Shown: positions 45,335 through 56,704 of the stretch, in pieces
How the letters are laid out: each line of letters starts with the position of its first letter
How positions within the stretch are numbered: position 1 is the first letter of the stretch
From: Rattus norvegicus
Lineage: Eukaryota; Chordata; Mammalia; Rodentia; Muridae
NCBI RefSeq assembly: GCF_036323735.1
Contig: NC_086023.1
Coordinates: 14,410,001-14,474,000 of the forward strand
Direction: 5' to 3'
DNA length: 64,000 nt
Notes under the pieces: model-generated
The model's database searches: none
Told to the model about the DNA's origin: nothing
The model's input: the letters and a program-made list of their open reading frames with translations, nothing else
Program-made: the position numbers and the translations under genes

Positions 45335-48300
45335 TTTCTTTCTTTCTTTCTTTCTGTGTATACACATGTGTGTTTGTGTTAGTGTATGTGGGTGCATGAA
45401 GGGTGGCATATGAAGGCCAGAAGTTAACCTCAGGTGTCTTTCTTCCACTGAGATTTGAAGCCTGCCTGTTAGGCTGGCCAGGGAGCACTGGCTTGGAATC
45501 ACATCATCACACCAAGCTTTTTCTGTAGGGTCTGGAGATTGGACTCAGGCCCTGATATTTGTGTCACAAATACTTTATCAGCTGAGCTGTCTTGCAACTC
45601 CTGGTTTTTGTTTGTTTTTGAGGTAGGCTATCGTCTTGAAGCCTTGGCTGACCTTGAATTCACGACACTTTTCTTGTCTCAGCCTCTCAAGCTGAGATTA
45701 CAGGTGTATGCCATCATTCTCAGTGTGTTTTGGGACTATAATTCGAGTAACTTTACGTCGTTGGCACAACAGAAAATAAATGCCTAAACTATCAGTTAAG
45801 GAGAAAACACTATTTCAAACGTCAGTGGGTGGGGGGGGTTGGGGATTTAGCTCAGTGGTAGAGCGCTTGCCTAGGAAGCACAAGGCCCTGGGTTCGGTCC
45901 CCAGCTCCGGGGGGAAAAAAAAAAAAAAGAAATCAAACGTCAGTGGGCTAGATGCTGAATCCTATTTTGATTGCTTAGGGTGTAAGCCATTAAAAAAAAA
46001 AGACAAAAACCTAGTATCCAAGGTAACATTACTGTTTCCAGTTTTCAAACAGGTTTGCCCCTAAATTCTTTTTATATATTAAGTCATTCAAATAAAAATA
46101 TGGTGCAATTTGGCTAGTTGGGCGTGGCGGCCATGCCTTTAATCCCAGTACATGGGAAAGGAGATGCAGGCATATCTCTATAAGTTCGAGGCCACCCTGG
46201 TCTACAGAGTGAGTTCCAGGACAGCTAAGTCTACTCAGAGAAACCCTGTTTCCCGCCCCTCCCCCACCTCACGCCCCGCCTCCCGCTGCGCACAAGAGGT
46301 GTGCTCTTCCTAGTCTCTATAGTTCTTGCTCAGGGCACAAGGATGAACATCTTCTTAACAGTGGGCAGCTACCTTTGCAGCATGTGGCACATAGGTATCG
46401 TCACTCGCTTTGCACCTAGAGGGGCAGCGCAGCATAGGTGAAGGCGTTGGTGCTCCTGCTGCTGTAGGTCATACCCAGCAGGTACTTTTTTTTTAAAAAG
46501 CTGGATGCTCAATAATAAGTCTGGCAGGGAGAACCACAGGGTACAAGCTGTTGTTGCGCTTTTGCTGGCCCGGGCACGTCACTGGCTCTCAGGGGTCTCC
46601 GCACCTGAGGAACTGAGACTCACGTACCAGGTCTGGCGGGGGTTTTAGTGGGATGGGTCCCGGGTGGCCTGGCGGTTTGTAGTCGGCCAGTCTGCAGCCA
46701 CCTGCGGTCGCCTGTGTCCCTGCGCTCACAGCGTTGCGGCAGCAGCTCTAGCGGTCTCGGTGGCGGATACAGGTCGGACTCGATCACCACCTGCAGGGTG
46801 AGAAGCACAGTCAGTCATCATCCTCCTGAGTCTCCCCTGCACCTGGGGACCGCACCCGCCTCATGTGGAACTGTAATGAATGAATAAATGGCCACAGCCA
46901 GGTGAACCTGGACCAGGGTGGCAGGAAGTGAATTTTCCTTGAGTCTTTGTCAGAGGAGATAGCTGAAAGTCGGTGCTAAAGGATAAGGTGGTTGCATTAC
47001 AGTCGCCTGTTGGAGCTCGGCCACAAACAATACATCAGTTACTGAGACACCGGGACTCGGGTATCATTAAGGAAGAGGGGCAGAAAGATTGTAAGAGCTA
47101 GAGGTCAGGGAGGACCTTTCCGGATAGGATCCAGCTGTGACTGCCAGCCCTAGAGCAAGCCAGTCAACATTCCAGCAGGAAGGGGAGGGGCTCATGATCC
47201 CTCCCCCACAGCTATTCCCAATGGGGATGGCTTCTCTTGGAGGGAGAGCTTCTTCAATGCTGTCACCTCTGGTAGATCAACCATGCTTCAGTGGACGGCC
47301 TCACACCCATAAGCATGTAGACAGCATAAAGTTGACTTAATAGGTTGTTTTTTTTATAAAAGGATGTGAAGCTGAAAGGTGGGGGTGAGTCTGGGAGGAG
47401 CTGGGAAGAGGAGTGGTGGTGAGTGTGATCAAAACACGCAGTATGAAAAAGTTAATAAAAGATTATATTTGCTTATCAGAAAAGAGGGCAGAGAGATTGT
47501 AAGAAGCAGAGATGGTGGGTGACTTCAAGGAAACTGTTCTCCAGATGCAACAGGGAAGATGAACATATGAATGTATAGAGGCTGTGCGGCTTGCACAAGT
47601 TCCAGCCGGCCCAGCACGAGGAAGGGCAGTGGGCATGAAGCCCCACACCTAGCCTAGGGGATACCAGAATTGACAGCCACAAGGAGAGGAAAAATCAGTG
47701 TTCTCCAGTAGAGCGACACTATATCAGTCACACGCCAGCGGCCCCTGCGCTCAGGAGTATAGGTCAGCCAACTCAAATCCGTTTCCATGTTCTGCTGTTT
47801 GTTTTAAAGAGAGGGAAGGAACTTGGAGTTGGGTGGGTTTGCGAGGAGCTGGAGGGAAGGAAAAGATAAGATCAAAGTATTGTACGGAATTCTTAAAACT
47901 GCTGTCTTAAAAAAACTGGAATCTGCTCCGAACACACAGAAGTTGTTCTTTCTCTCCTAGCAGATGGCATTTCATAACATGTCATTATCTTTAGGTAACT
48001 TCGTGAGCCAGAGATGATTTAAAGTAGAGTGTGTGAGAGGACTCTGTGCCTAGTGTGTGCCCTTTGCACAGCAAACTCGAGCATGTGAATGTCGGTATCT
48101 GTGGACGTCTTGGAACCAATCCCTGAGGGTACTGAGGGGCATCTGTACTTAAACCATTGAGATGACTTAAGTGAAAAACAGGAGACAAATAACAGCAGCC
48201 ATTTTGTTTTAATACGGGGAGTCATGAGGGGAATCTTGGCAGCCAGGGAGCGGATTCTGCATATTTTATCCATTTCCAGGACACAGGGTCATTCATTCTG

Positions 48301-51300
48301 GCTGTCTTTGCTCCATGAAGCTCATTCATTAGAAGCTTCAGTATTCCGGAACGCCCGGTCCTCCCTAAGGCTCGATTTACCCCCACTCACTTCCTTCTGC
48401 GCACCGCTGCTCTGCAAGGGCCCATTCTGTGTCAGCTCCCGGGTGCCCGGGCATCTGCGAGGGAGGCAGAGGGGCTCAGCCCTTATAGTCCAGGTTTTGG
48501 CAGCCCCCCTTTGAATTGACCACACAGAACTATAGTGTCGGGTTGGGGGTGTGTGCCGGAGAAAAGTAAACGGGCTTTTAAAAACAACTGGGTGGTGTTT
48601 GAAGTCAGTGGAGGAGACTGTATCTTTAATGATATTGTTGGAATCAATATCAGGGCACTGGTTTGGGTTCAGTGACAAGCCAGGTCAAAGCTGAGGTTGA
48701 ACAACAAATACTGAAATAGAATATAGATTAATATAACACATAGTATTGCATATGATGAGGGATAATTCTTATGCTCATAAAACTCTTTACTAAGCAATAA
48801 AATTCACAAAAGTGAAGAAAAGGAGAAAAAAAATGAGCAAAAGCCATAAAATATGCTGTCAGTGACTAAACGCACATTAACACAATGTTGCATGCTCCCT
48901 GTATAGGCTGCCACCTCTTTTTTTCTTGTTTCTTGAGGTGCAGTTTCTCTCATAATGGAACCCAGCAGATGGGATTTACCAGATTAATAGTAGTTCTGAG
49001 TGATGCCCCCCTGGGCATACATACTTTGGGTCATAAGGGATCTCTGAGAAAGCGAGTCTTCTTTGCCGAGCCTCACACATGACGAACAGCTGTGCTGCTG
49101 CGTGCTGTTAACCTGGCACTGCAGCTAGGCCCGATGTTTTGGTTCTGGTTCTTAGCATTTCTCCAGGATAAGAATGTGAGTTGACTGTGTGTGTGTGTGT
49201 GTGTGTGTAGGGTGTCTCATACTCAGTTGTAGGACAACGTAAGGCAGATGGGAAAGCCCAAGGGGTCCATGAGAAGACACCAGCATCTTCCCTCTTTTGA
49301 AATAAAGATGCATATATTCTTTGGAGAAGAAGATGTGCCACCTTTCCAGGCCTTCAATGAACTGTGTGTGGTGGGACACAGGGAAGAGACGAGGAGAAGC
49401 ATTAGCTGCTCAATGCAGCGTGGATGGAGGATGTTGGTGTGTGGTGGTGGTAGTGGTGATGATGGTGGTGATGGTGGTGGTGATGGTGGTGCCTCTTGAT
49501 ACTTTCCAGGTTATCTATCACATAGGGCCACATACCTCAAAGTAGGACACTAGCTGGCTCCTGCGAGCCTGGCTTATTTTCTTGTCTGTAGAACTTACTG
49601 CTGACAGCTGAAGAACAAATTGGTCTGTGAGCCTTCACTTAGTGTCTGAGTCTAGACATGGGAGTCTGAGATGCTAATAGGGTAGAAAAGGGAGAACAAG
49701 GATTTAAGGATGGGATCTCCTTGTTCTGGGCCATCACACAGTCTACTGAAGTGTCACTTTAATACGGCAAGGGCTCTCTAGATATTCTATGACATCCACA
49801 GGCATTGGGATGATTAGGATGTCAATAAAACAGACTGGGAATCAGAAAAGAAGAGACCTTAGAGAGGGAGAGAAGGAGAGAGGGAGTGAGGGGAGAGAGA
49901 GCACATCAGAGAAGTGTCTGTGCCTTGTGATTTGGAAGAAAAAGCAAGGGCTGAGGGTGACTCAGAGAGAAAAGTGATAGAGGAAAAAATGTCTGTTTTC
50001 CCTCCTTGGCAGCCCAAGGAGTGACAGGAAATGCAAATCAACATTTGGGACCAAAGAACACTGTAGATGTCAGTATCTGTGCAAAGTAAGATGGGTTTTC
50101 CTTTGGTACATTCAAGCTACCAACCTGGAGAAGGTGACAGAACCCCCTGTTTCACCAAGGCAGGAGTTCAGTCACCCTGCCCAGACTGGCGTGCATGTTC
50201 TATGACTAGGCTAGAACTTTCTAAATGGAGTTGCTGGAAGCTGTTGGTGAAGGCCTAAACCCTTGCAGTAGAGTTTCCTAACTCTGAGTTGTCTGTGAAC
50301 AACACTTTGGTTTTCATTCTCCTTATGAACGAGGTGCGTCTCTCTTAGCCTCACGACCTGCATGCCTTCTCTTCCCTAACAGTGTTCCCAAACGTCCCTA
50401 TTTATAGCTACACAACTGACATAGAAGCAAACAAAGGAGAGGAATAAGAAACCTGCAGAGAAAATCTCTGTGAATCTTCTACCGTGTTCCACAGTGTCTC
50501 AGAATTCTGGGAGACTAAAGTGGTTGTGATGTTTGTAATGGGTGCATGTTGACTTGGGGACTGAAGAGTCACCAAGCTGCCTAACACTGTTCCACTGATG
50601 GGGCACTCCACCCTGTCCAGGACGATCAGTGTACCTGTTTTCTTCTTCTTCTTCTTTTTTTAAAGTCTAGAGGTTGTTTACAGAAACAGCAAATAAACCT
50701 ATTTTAACTTAAAAAAAACATTTCTTTAAAACAGCAAAAAGATATTTTTTAAAATCACAATACTTAAAAAAAATTTTAACGGTGCTGTCTAAGATCAGTG
50801 ATAGCAGCTGCTCACAGCCTTCCTTCTGAGACACGGTGCAGATGTATTGGTGGTTCTGACAGGAAGAACTGTGTGTGGAGAGTGAGAGATGCAAAGTACC
50901 ACTAGCCTCTATGGGTGTCTAAGCAACATGAAGACAGCGCATTAAAAATACCAAAGCACACGTTAGAAATGAAAGTCCATGTTGATGAGGCTGCAGGGGA
51001 AGGACAGCAGAAGCCTGGGAGCCTCCCCCTGAATCGTTCAGAATTCTATCATTACCAGACAAACCTGTAGGTAAAAATGCATTTTTGAAAAGAGATATGC
51101 CTATGACCCCAGCATTTTGGAGGTCGAGGCAGGGATATTTCAACTTTCAGGCCAGCTTGGGCTGCTTGGTGGCTTGTGGACAGCCTGAGGTACATAGGAC
51201 TCTCTCAGGCAAGCAGTCAGACAGCAACACAATTGCTTTTCTGCGCTGCACTTCTATCACAGCAAGTGTAACATACTAGGTATGCAAATACTCATGGGTA

Positions 51301-52316
51301 GCTAGGTCGGTGGGTGGATGCTCTCTTCTTATTCTTTTATCTGTTTATTCTGCTTGGAGTCCTACGTGACAAGGAACTGTATGGGTACGTCCCTGCTAGC
51401 TATAATGGTGAGATATATAATGTTTTATATATATAGTGTTACAGATGCCTAGACCAGGATGGTACATCCACATCACGAACTCCTGCACATGTAGGGTGAG
51501 GTCTTCCCTGTGCCTGGGGACGTGGCAAGATGAGGGACTGTTGGGGACTTTTTGGTGTACACTTGATATTTCAGTTATTCTGTGTAAGCGAACAAACCAC
51601 CACAGGAGACACTGAAAACACCCCCTGCCCGCTCATCCTTGACGTCAGGGGAGAGAGAGGGGTCAGTCAAAGAGCATCAACACTAACTAAACGAGTTTCC
51701 TTACATTTTTGGCCAAGAGGTGTTGAGAGCTCTTGACTCTTCTCCTGGACGGGCTGGGCACTGAAAGAGATAAAGAAGTGGTTTTAGAAAATACCTGTAA
51801 GGGTGCAGTATAAACCGAAAGGTCCCAGCCGTGCTACTGGGAAGGGAGGGGGAGAAGAAGCAGAGTTCCCCTGGGACTTAAGATGTCACTTGGCTGACTA
51901 CAACAAAATTTCTGTAGCATCATCATTCACAATAGCTAAAGGTTGCCAGGAATCAAGTGCCCACCGACAGATGAATGGATAAACAAACATGGTATGCCTA
52001 CACTTTGGACCACTGCTCAGCCTTTAAAAAGTAAGGAGAATGTAAATGAACTTTGAAAAGATTGTGCTAGGCTAAATGAGACACAAAAGGAGAACTGTTC
52101 CGTGCTCTACCTCTATGACTCGTCTAGGGCAGTCAAGGTCATAGAGACACAAAGTGACTGGCCATTCCCAGGGGCTGGGAGGCTGGAAGAGTGGGGCATT
52201 TATTGATCCAGTTTAGGACAATGAAAAAGTCAGACTGATGGTGGTAGTGGTGTGCAGCACTCTGAATGTCCTTGTCACTGGTCTGTACACCTGTGTGGTA
52301 AATTGGTAACATTTAC

Positions 52317-52395
<79 letters not shown>

Positions 52396-52854
52396 TAAGA
52401 CAGGAGTAAGATCAGGGGTTCAAAGTCACCCTTGGTTACATAGTGAGTTCTAGCTAGCCTGGGCTAACAGAGGAGACCCTATCTTAGAGAGAAAAAGAAA
52501 CCTTAAATAAATCAATTATCTTATAGTTATCTTACAGTGCTTGGCTGGGCCAAGGTATGGATCTTACTATAGTAATAGTCATAGTTCCCAGCTCTGGTAA
52601 CTAGCATTCCTCCCTTTCGTTTCTATAAGGTCTACTACTCAAGTTTCCTCACAACAGAACATACACATAATGTTTGGTCTTGTATGTTTCATGTCACCCT
52701 ATCCCCAGTCATCTGCCTTCCATATTGCTATGATCTAATGGAACCAAAATCCTACTGTGTCTCCATCCTCATTAGAATTGATTTCTTTGTCCTCTTCTAC
52801 CTTCCTTCCTGCCTTCCTGCTTGCCTGCCTGCCTCCTCCTTGCCTCCCTCCTTC

Positions 52855-52910
<56 letters not shown>

Positions 52911-54039
52911 CTCCCTCCTTCCCTCCCTCCCTCCCTCCCTCCTTCCTTCCTTCCTTCCTTCCTTCCTTCCTTCCTTCCTTCCTTCCTTTCTTCCTTTCAT
53001 TTTGGCTTTTGAGAAGGGGTTTTTCTGTGTAATCATGGCTGCCCGGAAACTCACTCTGTAGACCAGGCTGGCCTTGAACTCACAAAGATCTGCTTGCCTC
53101 TGCCTCCTGAGTGCTGGGATTAAAGGTGTGCACCACCCCTGCCTGGCCTGACTTGGCTTTTTAACACATATCACAAGAGTGACTGTCAGACACACAGTGC
53201 TGTCTCCTTTGTTCTTTGCAAAGCCCTTGTAGCTGTGGAGTCTGGAGTCAGACTCCAGCTTCCCTGAGTCAGGTGTGAATCTAACTTGACAGGCTAGGCA
53301 GTTTTCTCACTCTCTCAGGCCTCACTTTCTTCGTGTGTCAGACAGGGATGATAGCAGCACCCACCCTAGAGGACTAAGTCAAGGAGTAAATGAACCAGCC
53401 TTCACAAAGCTCTTGCCCAGTACCTGGCAAAGAGCGGGTACCCAGGAAATAGTGTTTGTAGAACTTTCCTGCCAGATGAAGGCACGAGGAAGAACCAGGT
53501 ATAATGGCTACCTATGGAAGGCTGTGGCTTCTGATTCAGCTAGGAACTCTTCTTGCTGCCCATCTTGTTCCCTCCTGCTGGCCCCTGGCTCCCCATCCCT
53601 TCTCTGAGGTACTCGTCAGGAGTAAGTTCTGGTGCAACTTCTGAGGGAAACAGCTTGTATCTTCAGAAGTCACTATGAGTTGTATCTACAACATATATTT
53701 CCTGAAAGGGCTCTTTGTCTCTAGAATTGAAGAGGACACACATCAGCTTTAGACCTGGCTGATGGTTTATATCTTTACCATAAATTAAAACTACCATAAT
53801 ATTTTCTATTGCTAATGTTCCAAGGTCAGTTAAACAGTGTGGCTATCAGGCTGAGCCCAGCACAGGAACACTAGAAAGGGAAGAAGGACACGGATGTGCT
53901 AATGGCTCAAGTTGAACCTGAAGGTGATGGCTGGTCAGCTTCCTCTCCACTCTGAGTTTCCATGCTGCACAGATCCCACAGCATTCCGAGTTTCCAGGAC
54001 CACAACATTCACTCAGTTCTTGGAAGAATATCAGCCACA

Positions 54040-54128
<89 letters not shown>

Positions 54129-56670
54129 TGTGTGGGCATGTGGTGTGGTGTATGTACTTGTTAACGTGTATTGTGTGGCACATGTACTTGTTAGTGTGTG
54201 GGTGTATATGTTTTGGCACATGTACCCATTAGTGTGCATGTATGTGTGTGTTGTGGTGTATATATGCACTTGTTAGTGTGTGTGTATGTGTGCATTGTGT
54301 GGTATATGTCCTTAACAGTGTATTGTGTGGCACGTGTACTTGTTAGTGTGTGTGTGAGTGTATGACATTGAATGGTTTTCCTTCATTGCTTTCTATCTTC
54401 ACTTTTATTATTATTATTATCATCATCATCATTAATTTTGAGACAAATCTGTCACTGAACTCATCGATTGATAGCTCATCAGTTTGGCTAGTGTGGCTGC
54501 TAGTGAACTTCAAGGATCTCTCAGTCTCTGTTCTGCTGCTGGAGTTTGGCCAGGTGCTACTCACCCAGCTTGTTACATGGTTTTGAGGATCTAAACCCGG
54601 CTCCCTGTGTTTGTGAGGAAGGCACTTTACTTACTGAGGCACGGCCCCACATTCATTTTGAGATAGGGTCTTATTTTGTAGCCCAGGCTTGTCTGGAGTT
54701 CGTGATTCTCCCACCTTAAGCTACCAAGTGCTGGGACCACAGATGTGTATTGCTACACTAGGATTAAGGCTTTCAGTTCTAACCACTAGGCGTTCCAGGC
54801 TATACTGCCTGCACTGCTGAGCCCGTCCTATGGAGACTGATCATTCACTGGTGCCCATTGCTCATACAGAGCCTCTGGGAAGTGGCCCACTCAGGGGACT
54901 CAGACCTTGTTAGACAAAGTCAAGCCAGCTCGTGTTCTGCAGTTCTTTGGGTGACCTGTAATAAGGGTTATTTGTTGCTTTTGTACACAGTGATTCAGAA
55001 TTGAGAGCATCATCCTGTCCAAGGGAGCCCTCTGCTCAAAGGCTCTTGAGAGGCCCCAGGGTGAAGCAAGGCATGGAAAGAGATGTGATCCACCCACTGA
55101 TGCCTCTACAAATGCTGCAAACAATCCTTCCTAGAGAGTAACTCCCTAGCAGTGAAATATCTATGAAAACTTAGTTTAAGGCACGATGATGGATGAAAAC
55201 AGGATCAAATATTTATCTTTAACTAAACATATCCATGGCCACACATGCAGGCTGAAGACTCAAATCACTTTGTATGCGCCATGTTTAAGTGTGTGGTCAT
55301 ATAAGCTCTGTTATAGCTGTTCTATAAATCAGCCTGTGTATTCCCCGTGATAACTCTGGGAGCTAATGAATCAGCCTGTGAATTCCCCATGATAACTCTG
55401 GGAGCTAAATCCTGTTTTTTCTTTTACAGAAGTGGGAACTCATGCCTGGAGAGGTTAAGTATCTGGTCCAAGGTCACACAGTACAGAAACGATAGAAGTC
55501 TTATAACCACGTTGTCAAGGACTTTTCCTCCCTTTTTTTTTTTTTAATACAAGAAATGGACACACTTTTTCTTCTCTTTTGAGGACAGTGTGCTGCTCCT
55601 GCTCCCCAGCTGGCCTTGGACCTGGCAATCTTCAGCTTCCTTGGGTTATAGACATGAGCCGCTCTTCTCAGTGAAAACAGACATACTAATATTTTTACTT
55701 TCCGAAGATTCACAGGGAGGTTAGACCCCCTTCTCACCTTCTCCAATCCTTCCGCCCTTCTCCAGGACCACTGAACTCACTGATTTTATAACACACCGGC
55801 CCTTCTAGACTTGTTTTTATACGTTGCTCTAAAAATGAACTCGTAAACACTCCACAGAATTATCTTAGAGCTCCAAGTGTGCCAAGCATAGACCGATTGT
55901 CAGCCTTTTCTTCCTCCTTCTACAATGATCTATGGGTCTTGTGTGGTGGCTCAGTGGTATAGCTCTTGCTTCCCTTGCATGGACTCCTGGTTCACCCCCA
56001 ACCCCAAATAAAAACCCCACAAAGACAAAAGGCAAAGATAAAGTAAATGGGAAAGCCGTTTCTATGCACACAGATCTAATTCATTCTTCTTCAGAAGGGT
56101 TGGTTATCAGAATCTCCAGAGAGCATTTCAACTCCTACACGTGGGCACACTCCCAATTCCCCCCTTTCCTCCCTCTCCCTCAGGAGTAGATGTTGAGGGC
56201 TCAATTTATGTTTAGCTGTCTGCCTGAGTCCAGGCTGTCTCAACCCACCAGGCTAACCCCCAGCAAGACACCTGTCAGTGGCTCACATTGGAGGGAGGAA
56301 GAATTGTCTGAATGTTTGCACTAGCAGACATCCAAACCATTTCAGTCAAATATCGCAGTGAAGCCAGGAGTAGCCTGTGCCATAGCAAGACAAGGGGCTG
56401 CAAGGCTAGAATAATGTCAAGGTAAAGTGCTCTATACTGGGTCACCGGCACTACCCTCAATGCAGTCTCACAAAGCCCTTCCCAGGGCTCCACACTACTA
56501 GGAACCAGAGGTTATAAAGTCAAGATTCCCTTTTGGTGGTACCAGGTGAGATGACCCTGGGGCTCTATAGTTAAGAAAACCTGTTCAGTTTCATTGCCAG
56601 CTGGGAGCCTTTCCCCTCCCAAGTCGGATGGAGTTGGCTTTGGAACAGCTGATTCGCCCTTCAGAACCTG

Positions 56671-56704
<34 letters not shown>

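Noticed and set aside
9267..45947. ID elements as functional tRNA genes
   Set aside because: They share A and B boxes with tRNA(Ala) but have A tails, target-site duplications and no complete cloverleaf.
47463..47682. Minus-strand ORFs near exon 3
   Set aside because: No acceptor/donor pair and no phase fit with neighbouring exons.
52684..53195. 125- and 132-codon ORFs
   Set aside because: Leu/Ser/Pro and Arg/Glu/Gly repeats from pyrimidine tracts next to a B1.
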